Shown here: positions 33,446 to 44,400 of the stretch, one piece after another
Layout of the letters: each line of letters begins with the position of its first letter
Position numbering within the stretch: position 1 is the stretch's first letter
Assembly: GCA_013076295.1 (NCBI GenBank)
Contig: RQOL01000855.1
Location: forward strand, 372,001 to 436,000
Length of the DNA: 64,000 bases
Direction of reading: 5' to 3'
Source of the DNA: Sanderia malayensis
Lineage: Eukaryota; Cnidaria; Scyphozoa; Semaeostomeae; Pelagiidae
Translations under genes and position numbers: made by a program
Notes under the pieces: model-generated
What the model was told of the DNA's origin: nothing
The model's input: only the letters and a program-made list of their open reading frames with translations
Database searches by the model: none

Positions 33446-36400
33446 TAATGCATTGTGTTTAATACAAGAGGATATGGAAGACTGCCTCGTAACAGAGATT
33501 CAAGTCTCTGAAAGTCCAAAAGAGACTCCTATATATTATTATTCTTTTCGATACGAATATAATACAGCCTGATTCGAATGTTTTGTATTCTATATGAAGC
33601 AATTTTTGTGTGATTTCAGAGTTCTGTTTCAGAAAATGAGTGTGTTTACCTAATCAAGATGGTGAGTTTTCATTTGGTGAATATTTTTTTTTAATTAACC
33701 AGCACGTTAAGAGAGCTTGGTTTAGGTTTATGCTGTTTGTAGGCCTTGGCTAGGCCAATTTATTGCCTTGCCTTTTTTGCGAAAATGCTTCGACACACAG
33801 ATCCAGGTTACTTGACTATTTTCTATTAAGCAACGTGATATTTGTTTTTTAGATTTAGAGCCGTTGAAGGAGAAATCTAAGGTATATTTTATCATGAGAA
33901 ACTATGAAGCCATACCATGTTTATGAACTATAATACGTTAGCCATTTCATGTTGAACTATAATACATTAGTTTACAATGCCGCTCATTTATTTGTGCATT
34001 GGCTCACATTTTATTTTTTGAAATAAATTTTATTGCTCTTATATTGTATGAAATTGCCCATCCCAAGTGATTATTTCATAAGACTTTAGTTTAAGCTATT
34101 CAAAGATACTAAGGGTTTGTAAACCGTAAACCTGAAATGAGGTGAAGTTCTATTGTATATTCGTTTTTGTATGTGTATTCATTTTTAATTATATTGCTTT
34201 GATATGTTGCAGAAATCATTTTTATATTATACTGAGTTTTGTTGAATTCTGCAGGACGAATTGTTATACTAGTGTCTCTTGTCTTTAACATTTGTCTGTC
34301 CCATCATTATCATACCACGTTTCTTTGTTGAAATTATGAGATTACAACATTTCAAAAAATCTTGAAATGAACATATGTTATGCCTGAAAATGTCAAATCT
34401 TTGCAATAATTTAGATAGATGGGTTGTGTGTATATTTGCAAGATTTTTATATGGGCTCTTCTGTATCATCTGCCTGCTTCTTTTCAAGTTTTGTCTTCAA
34501 AATTTATCTCCAACTCCTTAAATGACCTTTCCTCTACTCTCTACCAATTGTTCTGAAAACATCTGCTGCATCTTCAAATAATGTTTATGTACTTAACGAC
34601 CTAAACAACGAACAAGGGATTGAAGAGCTATAACTGGAAGAATATTGACAGCAAAAGACGGCAAAGGATTTTTCCAAATAATAAGTAAGTACCTAAGTAA
34701 TCTTAGTCCATATAAAGGAAATTTAAAATACATAGAAATTTATCATAACTTAGAAATAAATTTCCATGATATAAAAAATTTACAAAGCCTTCTAGAAAAA
34801 TTATTAGAATATAACTGCGTAACTTTTAACGCCCAAGTTTTGTAATCCGCGTATTAAAAATATGTGCGAAAACGTCGTAAGTCTCACTTGCACTGATTGT
34901 ATACACATTAAGAGAACAAATGATTTAGAAAGTTTTGAAACTGAATTGTGACTATTATAAGTAAATATTATTGTTGTATTTAAATTTAATATAATTATTG
35001 TTATTGTTGATGTTTGTTCGAGAAGTAAACTTTCATTTACTTAGAGGATATTTTACATGTATACACTTTTAGTGTATGTCCCTCAAAAGCAATTATAATG
35101 TGATTAATAACATTAATATTTAAACATACTTCTAACTTCAGACTTTTGTAGCATTTGAAAACACGCCGGAGCATTTGGGACCTTCAAGTACATACTTTCA
35201 TGTAGATGTTGTTGCGTGTAGGCAATCATTGTCAAGGGACCTTTAAAGACACACTTTCAAATTGCTTTATGACAATTTTGTTTTGTGATCCGTATTCTAT
35301 TCTTAATGACTGACCATGTCTCATGTGTATTACCATATTTGGGTTGTATTCTTACATGTTTAGCATGCTTTTTGTAAACAAGGGAGTATACATTGTCTCC
35401 AAAATCGCAGCTATATAAAAGGGTTGCATACACGGCTTCGATAGAAGTCAAAATCAGAAAGTTTGTACGGTAACAAAAGAACATGCCGTAAGCTGCACCA
35501 CTTTATTGATGTGTTAGGCTTTTTGCGTGAAGTTTCATGGCTACAAGGTATAGCAGCTTGTTAAGTGTAATAATAATATTAAATTGTTCAGATAAATTTA
35601 GATTTCACTTTACATAGAATATAGATTTCACTTTCAATGTTTGTTTGACTTTCTTTTATACAGTTGACCTAATTTAGTTTGATGCTTGTAGTTATGTTAT
35701 CGATTTTTTTAACTCCATTGGCAAACCGCACATGTCTTCAAGCGACTACCGCTTGTTTTGTCATGTATTCTGCGCTTGTCTTAGTTACAATATAATTTAG
35801 CGTTTTAAGTTGTTATATCCTTTCAAAAAATGCAATGTTAAAGCTACAGATGTAATCGCAACAAAAATGTTCTGCATGATAGTTTTTCCGGGCGCACACC
35901 CAACTTTTGGGGGTTGTGGGTGTGAACTTATGTTGGACCAACTTTCATTATAATTTCTCTTGGGATCGATGGGGCGCACTACATTAAAGAAGCAATTAAG
36001 TGGCTTGTCACTCAAATCATTTAGCAAGAATGTAACAATTTTTGGAAACAAATTTTATCGGAACAGAACCAAAATGCCAATGTAGTTATTGAATATTTAC
36101 TTTTTAATATATATACTTTTTGGACCGACTAGGAAGATAGTGAGGTGGTGTGGCACCCTCCCCCACACACCTTCCCCTAATGTGCGGTCTTGGTTTGAAA
36201 TGTGTCTATATAAAGGACATTGATTATTGTAAATAGCATTTAGGAAGTGTTTTCAAATTATGGTTACAACATAATTTTACGTTACTCAACATGCTCGCAC
36301 ACAATGTTTTCGATTGTTTTTTTACAAGAGGAAGAGGGTTCCTAATTAATACAGTTATTTTTCTAATACCATTTATTAAAGACAAAGTAACCATCATCTT

Positions 36401-37235
36401 GGAAAAAATAATCAAAAATAATGAACAGGGTTGGACTGGTCGGTCGAGCAATTTGTGCGGATGTCCCAAGGGCCGCATACCCAAAACTATAAAAGTGCTC
36501 TCGCATGAATAAATCCAAAAATTGTGATCCCGTTTCTTTGTTAAACAAAAAAATTCTGCGTGAGAATGAAAACAGGTCTTATTTTTGTCCTAAGTTTTGT
36601 CCTTTGGTTTACGTTTTCTACAATCCGTGGATCGGTTTGCTTGAACTCTGCCAGGGCCGAAACAATTAGTCAGTCCGCCTCTGGAAGTCACTGGCATAAG
36701 TCACTGGTTTGATTAAAACAAATTAACAAAAATATAAAATTTTAAATAGCTTCTTTTAATAAGAACCATTATTAAACTTTATTGGAATATTGGGAAAATT
36801 GGATCAGCAGCACAAAAAAACTGAAAATTGAGTTGCAGTTAGCCAGTGAACAAATTGTCTTTCGCAAACAAACTCTGTTTGCAAAAACTACTTAATTTTG
36901 TTAGTATTACATATTATGGTAGCTGAAAATAACAATTCTGAATTTCCAATTAGCCCCTCCCACTTAAATAAAACTCAGGTTCATTTGCTTGAGCATCTGG
37001 GTTCAATTATTCGGGGATTTACGGTATTTCTGTTGCGTGTTTCGTTGTCAGGAAAACAACTCTCGGCATCAAAATTTATTATTTATTATCTGAAATTCAT
37101 TATATTTTAGATAATAAATTAGAATTTCACAATAAGATGTTTCTGATTTTGAATGTAATGTCTAAACAAGTCAGTTATTCATTATCGTAATCAATACTTT
37201 GAATTTCGCGCTAAAATTCAAAGAAAATAAGGCTC
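33446..37235. other. Long AT-rich stretch with no gene recognised
   Basis: Only short ORFs without family resemblance or coherent splice structure are present. A tatataaagga TATA-like string at about 36209 has no obvious gene behind it. Confidence 0.5.
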
Positions 37236-37239
37236 TGCC

Positions 37240-38040
37240 CTAGACCTCTAAATTAAAATTATGTCGTAAAAACCACAATTGATGCCCCCAAAACATCAAA
37301 ATTTCTATAAATAAGTTCAATTTTTAAATTCAGCGAACCATAATTGTACTTCTTACTAAATTTGATGCAAATTGAAAGAGTTTGAAAATTTGCCCAAAGC
37401 CCCATTTTACCCCCTTTTCTGCCCCAAAACATCAGCATTTCAATAAACAATTTCAATTTTCAAATTCAGCGGCCCGTGATTGTACTTCTTACTAAATTTG
37501 ATGCAGATTGAACAAGTTTGAAAATTTGCCCAAAGCCCCCTTTTACCCCATTTTATGCCCCCAAAACATCAAAATTTTAATAAACAACTTCAATTTTCAA
37601 ATTCAGCGGCCTGTGGTTGTACTTTTTACTAAATTTGATGCAAGTTGAAAAAGTTTGAAAATTTGCCCAAGGCCCCATTTTACCCCATTTGATGCCCCCA
37701 AAACATCAAAATTTCAATAAACAACTTCAATTTTCAAATTCAACGGCCCGTGATTGTACTTCTTACTAAATTTGATGCAGATTGAACAAGTTTGAAAATT
37801 TTCTCAAAGCCCCCTTTTACCCCATTTTATGCCCCCAAAACATCAAAACTTCAATAAACAACTTCAATTATCAAATTCAGCGGCCCGTGATTGTACTTCT
37901 TACTAAATTTGATGCAGATTGAACAAGTTTGAAAATTTGCCCAAAGCCCCCTTTTACCCCATTTTATGCTCCCAAAACATCAAAATTTCAAAAAGTAAGT
38001 TCGATTTTCGAATTCAGCGGTCCAAAATCGTACTAGTTTC
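37240..38040. repeat. Satellite, about six units of 137 bp
   Basis: Units carry ccaaaacatcaaaatttc, aaattcagcggcc, gtacttcttactaaatttga and tttgaaaatttgccc, with ccaaaacatc recurring every 136-139 bp from about 37287 to 37974. No reading frame is conserved. Confidence 0.88.
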
Positions 38041-38419
38041 AGCCAGGTTTCATCAAATCGGGTTTTTAATGATTTTTGCTTCCATTGGGAACTACTGACG
38101 CTGGGCAAGAGAGGGTACCAATCAAATTTAACCACAACTGGTGAATGCAAAGATACATGAAATAGAAAACCATAATAAGACAAGGCATAAAAAATAATAA
38201 TATATATTTCATGGAAAGACTGTTTATTAATGGGATAAACAAAAAATCTTAATAATTAGGGCTGCGTAGCAAATGTTGCGATTTGCTGCTGTGCAGCCAT
38301 TGCGATTACAGGAGGCAGGGCAGATAGGGCAGATTATGGATACGGATGACTGATTGCGCAGTAAGGATATGCGCAACCTATATAGCAGTTCCTATTCACT
38401 TCAGTTAAACACAACGTTT
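38041..38419. other. Short non-coding stretch between the satellite and the right inverted end
   Basis: Nothing recognised on either strand. Confidence 0.4.
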
Positions 38420-38476
38420 AATGCAGGGCAATTCACGTTTCAACATAGTGTTTAATAGAGGCATGAGTATGGGTTG

Positions 38477-38827
38477 AGCTAAGGCGCCACGAGGAACATT
38501 TTTCATGCGCATGCAATGCAACATTGCTCCATTGCAAGCGCATGACAAAACTCGCTCGTGGCCCATGGTAATTTCTCCTCTGCAATGCAACAAATAACAC
38601 TGCATGGAGCAAAAATTTGTTGCGGGAGCACGGGGACAAAATAGATTCAGATCTATTTTGTCCCCGTGCTCCCGCAACAAAATTTTTGCTGTGGAGCAAC
38701 AAGCAACAAAAATTAAACAGTCTCTGCAACAATTTGTACCTGGCTCCACGGGGAACATTTTCAGGCGCAGCTATGGAACATGTTGCATTGCATGCGCATG
38801 AAAAATGTTCCTCGTGGCGCCTTAGCT
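38477..38827. mobile_element. Palindromic MITE at the right edge of the 22-kb insertion
   Basis: 351 bp with perfect terminal inverted repeats of about 48 bp (AGCTAAGGCGCCACGAGGAA... and complement). A second perfect inverted repeat of about 30 bp sits at the centre, around 38618-38683 (ttgttgcgggagcacgggga... and complement). The right end abuts TAA. The left end adjoins the inverted copy of 16749-16795, so this MITE seems to have replaced or joined the end of a larger element. Confidence 0.75.
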
Positions 38828-39000
38828 TAAATCTTGTGTGATGTTCAGTGGTTGATTATAGATTTTTAGAACAAGATACATAGTTGCCGACTGCTGGTCA
38901 AATAAACACCAAACATAATACAGCAAATGCAAGGTTCAAAAGCTTTATGCAAAGTAGAAAAATCTTTAGTTATTGATTATAGCTTTCCGTCATCTTTTAC

Positions 39001-39202
39001 CGACAGTCGCGGTGTCAAAAATTCGAAGTTCTCCTTCGAATGTGTATCTCCTTCTGTCACCAGAAGTGTCCCATTGTACAACCAATTTTCCATCAGCAAT
39101 TGATGTGATTGTACCAACATATCCATCACCACCATCTTGGTGGCCATATTTCCAATTCGGGCCGCGTACAACGCGAGTTCCTGGCCTCACCAGCTCCGAC
39201 AT
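39001..39202 (-). CDS. MIB gene B first exon, separated from its body
   Basis: ATG at 39202 opens MSELVRPGTRVVRGPNWKYG and runs through the first MIB/HERC2 domain to ...DTATVG, with a GT donor just below 39001. It is 202 nt, one codon shorter than exon 1 of the other copies. No ZZ exon follows to its left. Instead the intron sequence homologous to the other copies stops at 38828 and resumes at 16742 next to the ZZ exon of gene B. I infer that this is the original exon 1 of gene B, pushed away by the 22-kb insertion. The alternative, an assembly join between two loci, cannot be excluded because of the N gap in between. Confidence 0.75.
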
Positions 39203-39325
39203 GTTTACAGCTGATTCTGCTGTCCACTTTCACTTTCGCTTTTGGAAATAAATTAGCACCACACAAATGACGTAACGCATGGTGTGCGCCGTTAAGCACA
39301 AAACTAAGCTGCTCCGTTACGCTGC

Positions 39326-39971
39326 TGTAATACTGCTAGTTTTTGCCTCTATTTTGTTCATTCATTCGTATGTTTTGTTATTTGCCACAGCCATGCCTTG
39401 TAGCATCGGAACGGTTCATATTTCTGTAATCCTGTAGTTTAATACGTGTATCGATTCACACCCATAATTCGGTTCTGTACAAAAGTATTCAGGTTTCACT
39501 TTTACTTCCCTCGCCGGACGTAATCACTCCCTATCGACGTATGTAATTTCATTATTCTTTGTATCGGTTGTCACGTGACTTTAGTAGATAAATGTAGCGT
39601 TTTAGTTTTAATTAATCAGTTTTTAGACTCGCCTGGATATGTGAGCATCAGAAGGAGAAAGCATACCGTTCAGGAGCGAGATGCTTGAGAAAGATCTCGT
39701 TGCCTTAGTTTTAGTTGCCGTTTATATACTTGGTTCTTGAGAAAGGCCAAGGTCGAGTTGCTGTTTTTATGATATAGGTTTGAGAAAACTATATCCGTCG
39801 TGTGTCGATTGTTGTATTAAAGTATTAAAGTATGCTGAAAAGAAGCTCTGGTACGTGTAAGAAAAGAAAGGAAGAATAGAACTGTGTCGTTTTTTTATAT
39901 GTTATGTTTACTTGTCCGCAATGAATCAATTTTGGTTAAAGAGCCTTATACCGCGGCCCATCCAGTTTACA
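39326..39971. mobile_element. Probable solo LTR upstream of gene B exon 1
   Basis: A 646-bp insertion absent from the matching spacers of C and D. It starts TGTAATACTGCTAG and ends TTTACA, flanked by CTGC (39322-39325 and 39972-39975). TG...CA ends plus a short duplication fit a solo LTR. No coding part or second LTR is seen. Confidence 0.45.
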
Positions 39972-40134
39972 CTGCTGCACAACACCCGTGTATTGTACCA
40001 TTAAGCAAAAGCCACAAACCCAGCTTCATTAACAGTGGAACCCCACTGATTGCTAAAAAGAGCTCGAATCAGTTTTTTTTATAACAAATTTCTTACCAGT
40101 CTTTTATTTCAATATTCAATATATGCGAATTAGG

Positions 40135-40733
40135 TGGCGCAGATGGAAATATTTGGCAGGGGGGCAAAGACCAAAATTTTCCGACAAAAAGGTGTGTCTT
40201 TTGGGCGTGTCCGTAAGGGCACGCCGGAATTTAGGTAATTGTTCGATAAGACGTTTCTGAATATACAAAGAGTTTAAACATGAAAGATGACAGTTAGTTG
40301 AGAAAAACACGCATCGTGAAATGAAATGTTTTAGTGATTATCATTTTCAAAAGGTTACAACAGAACAAAAACCAAAATAGAACATCGAAAACAAATCGAT
40401 GAATAGTTTAATTGAAAAGTTTTCTTGTTTTTGCTTCAAGAAAGGGTTCTTGGCAAGTTTGCCATTGTTTCACGATTGATGGAGATCCACGCCAAGTTTG
40501 AAAGACGCTCTTCATTCATGGTACTTCGGAGATACGTCTTGGCTCTCTTTAAGCAGTTGAAAGCTCGTTCGTCGTGAGCTGACGATACTGGAAGAGTCAG
40601 GGCTATTTTTAGCAATTTGAAAATATTTTCAAACTGTCCTTTAAGATCATTTTCGAAAACTTTCCGACAAAATCTTAAATTTTCTGACAAAATGGCAAAA
40701 CGCCCCCCATGCCCCCCTATATCTACGCCACTG
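40135..40733 (-). mobile_element. Internally deleted hAT transposon with C-terminal dimerisation-domain remnant
   Basis: The insertion interrupts the spacer (compare about 50465). Ends are GGTGGCGCAGATGG and CCATCTACGCCACTG-like (inverted, ...tatctacgccactg), flanked by attag on each side. On the minus strand, about 40436-40650 encodes LTLPVSSAHDERAFNCLKRA followed by KTYLRSTMNEERLSNLA, the hAT dimerisation region. The rest of the transposase is missing. Confidence 0.7.
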
Positions 40734-41478
40734 ATTAGAAATGGAAATACATAAAACATTATTTGCTGATTGTAAAATTGGTTCCACAAGATTCTTAAAA
40801 TTCTTAAAACTTACTTACTTTCAACATATAAAAGTCAAAATTACACAACATTATCAAAAGTCATTGGCTGCATAACTGAAATTTCCTTATTTACCGTAAA
40901 AATCAAAAACAATTTCAATGCTGTTTATAAATGCATACACAATTGTAATTAATGTAATTATATGATTAATTGCAGTGATTGGTTAATCCAAGCTATTTAC
41001 AGATGACACATTTTCTATAAGAAAACCAGCCTGGAGGCATCAATAGTCAAAGTGTCTGGCAGCGTTTTACCAATAATAGTTTCTTTAAAGTTTCTAAATT
41101 GTATCTTTGAAACAATCAGAAACATTTCACAACACACCAAAAACAACCGTAAATCAGAAAACGGATCACAATAATTCATGACCATTCAAAGAGCTGGATG
41201 AGATAATGAGGAAAAAGTCACAATCTTTGATTTTGATCTGCATGGGTTTTGGTCTGGATTCATATCCATCCAAAAATAATCAACTCAAAACCCAAGTTTC
41301 TTACAAAAAACATGATATAGCGAGGTGCTCGGTCCCGAAGCATTAAACAAAAACAATAAAAATAGTAGAAAACGTAACATGAAATAAATCATGCCACTTA
41401 TTGCGTTGCATTGAATAACATGTATATGATGAGATGCAAGTCAAAAATAGCTACAATACAATTTGGAGTTAAAACAAT
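40734..41478. other. Spacer between gene B exon 1 and the gene C stop
   Basis: Conserved AT-rich spacer, alignable with 5220-6140, 50480-51200 and 57970-58700. No gene seen. Confidence 0.5.
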
Positions 41479-44400
41479 TCAGTTGTCATATAGAGTAACT
41501 TTTTGGGTGATTGGTTTACGGCAGATGTGACATTCCTGCAACTGAGCTGAACAAACATTGCAGCAACTGTGACCACAAGAAAATGCCACAGTGCGTGTAT
41601 TTTCAAAACAAATTTTGCACAAGTTACTGCTATCTGCATCAACATCATCTTCAGGTGCTGGGCCTACAGAAGTATATATAAGTACAATATAAGTTATGTC
41701 TGGCCACATGTGGAATTTTGTCAACCTGCTTCTTCACAAACAATGTTGGGAAGAAATTATATAATCTTACCAATAACTTGTTTGTCAACGATTTCCATAG
41801 AACACTGCAAACATCTCTTCATTCTCGTTGAGCAAGCTATGAAAAACATTGCTTACAATTAGTTTTAGACCAGGAACAGATTAGATAAAAGCAAAGAAAA
41901 TCAAAACAGTATACCATGGCAAACAATCACGTGGTTGCATGGCAGCATTCTGATATTAGCTTTGTTTTCTTCACAAAGTTTGCAAATTGGCATCGAGGAA
42001 GGCAAAAATGCAGAAACACTCGTAATCTCTCTCTGCCAAAATAAAATATACATTAGTACTAGGTAATAGTCAGGATAGCATATAAATAGTGTCGTAAATA
42101 GGAAGAATAGAATATAATTAAATGTATGCATGAAACCTTGCATTCCTTGCATTTCTTGAAATTATCTGCACATGACTGACAACACAGCTTATGACCGCAT
42201 GGTTTAAATTCAGCATCAATAAGGAATTCCTTGCAATCCTGGCACACATCTGCATTTGTTACTGCACCTGGACCAGGTGATGAAGCAGCACCTTGGACAG
42301 TATCTAGTGCAGTCCCAGAAGGCATGTTGCTTCTTGGTGGGGATGTGGATGTTGGTGAACTAATTCTAAAAAATAATTCAATGAGGTAGTTGAAAATGAA
42401 AATACAGACACGTCCTTAGCAAAATGCAAAAGCAATAAAAAGATATTACTTGCTCACATAGACATCCTCTTTTCTTTAAACTTCCCCAAAATATTTTTAA
42501 TGGCCGGTTCTGTGACGATGTCCAGTGAGGACTTTCCAGCATGGTTGCAGTGGTGAAGGTCGGCACCTTCTTTTACCAAATAGCATGCTATGGCTAATGG
42601 ACTGGCCTTTGGCCTATCAATCTGCGACAATATCTGAAAGAATACAAACATTTACTTAACTCAATCGAAAATGGGACGGTAATGGGTCTGAGCTTATCAA
42701 GAAGCATAAAAATAAACAGAACAGAAGTTAGGCAGAGAGACCTCAGCAATGTCTGGTACACTTTCAATTCCAGTTAACTGCTCAGCAACTAACGACATCG
42801 CTTGAAATCGCATCAGGACAGTATGCAACAGCGTGTCACCATCATTATCTTCTGACATAACGTTGGCTCCATGAGATATTAGCAATTTCATGATGCCTAT
42901 GTACCCTCCATGGCTGCAAGCATAATAGCAGTGTGTCCCTTGCAAGTTTTCAGCTCCAGCTGGCAATTTCCCTGAACATTAATTGATTCGTTACAAGCTA
43001 TTACAAGACAAAGCTGATAATAAAAAATTCTCTACCAATTTGAAATGCTTTGCAGATAATACCTCATTAAGCATAAAGTAAACAATATCTTCGTGTCCAT
43101 TGACAATAGCAAAGTAACGGGGAAAATCCATCCTTTTTTGATGTTACGAATTCTGGGGCTTTATCCAACATCAATTTTACAGCGCTGGAAAAGAAGATAT
43201 TTAAAACTTCACCTTGTGGAGGCAAGTTTAAGGACGGAAGATAACTGAATCAGATAGGAATAAACATAGCAAGCTTAAATGGTTTAGAAATGCATCGTTG
43301 TTTTCACAATCAGAAAAACAACTAAATGATAGAAAACGAATCTATTTCTTCTATGCAATTATGCTGTTGTTGCAAAAGATGGATTCAACGTTAATTTAAT
43401 TGTAGCAAACAAAAATACGTACACATCCTTTCCTTTGACCGCAGCAAGATGCAAAGGATTGAATCCTTGTTTGTTGTAAGACAAATATACTGAGGGTAGC
43501 CTCAACAAAATCTTCACAATGTCAGTTCTGTCTTTAGCAATTGCATCATGAAGTGGCGTGTCCCCTTCTTTATCCTAAATGAAATGGGCACCCAAAAATA
43601 TATACACAGCACAGAGTCTATATGTAGATAGTAAAGCCTTGACTGCTAAGGTAAAAAACATACTGGCAAGCATAAAAAGATCACTGAAAAAACAACTGAA
43701 GAGTAGCTACAGAAATCATTTGCAAGGCATACGGGTAAAAAGAAAAAACCATAGAAGATCAACCAACCATCCTTACCTGGGTGTTTATATCAGCATTGCT
43801 ATCAGCAAGTGTTCTTACGATTTCCACCTCTCCTTTCCAAACTGCAATGTGCAATGCTGTCAAGCCTTTCTTGTTTTGCAAGTCAAGGGCAGCCTTATTT
43901 CTTATGAACAGCTTGACAAGCTCCAGGGATGAGCCTATCGCAGCATAATGCAATGCGGTATCGCCATCATCGTCCTGTTAAGGTTGAAATGAAGATATCA
44001 TGACAATTATAGTATGAACAGGATAGTTTGCAATATATACAAAGTTGAAAAAAAAGGCAAAATATAAATGTATTCATATCTTTACCAGGTAGTGAATATC
44101 AGCACCATATCTCAACAATATTTCCGCTATCTCTAAATACCCTTTATGACAAGCAATTTGCAGTGGAGATGATTCACCATTTCCAACATTTGCCTAAAAC
44201 AGATAATTCTATATATGTGGAAATATGTAATATTGTCTAGTTGGAATGCAAAACAAAAAACGAGCCTCACAGCCTGTCTGTCTTTTTTTAAGATACTCTC
44301 AACTGTGTCCTTATCTCCATTTTTAGTGGCTGCAATCAAGAGGTTTCCATCTCCCAAACTTCCATCCAACAACTTTTTAAGCCCTTCCAATAATGCATCA

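Larger units (their letters stand above)
16740..38830. mobile_element. 22-kb insertion in intron 1 of MIB gene B
   Basis: Uninterrupted copies read gagtcagggtaaatcttgtg (for example around 4553-4572 in gene A). In gene B the left half ends gggtaa at 16742 and the right half starts taaatcttg at 38828. Between them, 16743-38827 begins AGCTAAG and ends CTTAGCT, flanked by TAA (16740-16742 and 38828-38830). A further inverted pair sits just inside: 16749-16795 and about 38420-38476 share ttaaacactatgttgaaacg. A 3-bp TWA duplication is typical of PIF/Harbinger elements (family knowledge), but no Harbinger transposase is seen. The true length is unknown because of the N gap. Confidence 0.65.

Noticed and set aside
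36205..36225. TATA-like promoter (tatataaagga)
   Set aside because: No gene or transcript structure follows on either strand in the next kilobases.
37240..38040. Relationship between the 137-bp satellite and the 136-bp array at 29.9 kb
   Set aside because: The periods are similar but the sequences share no alignable motif, so it is probably coincidence.
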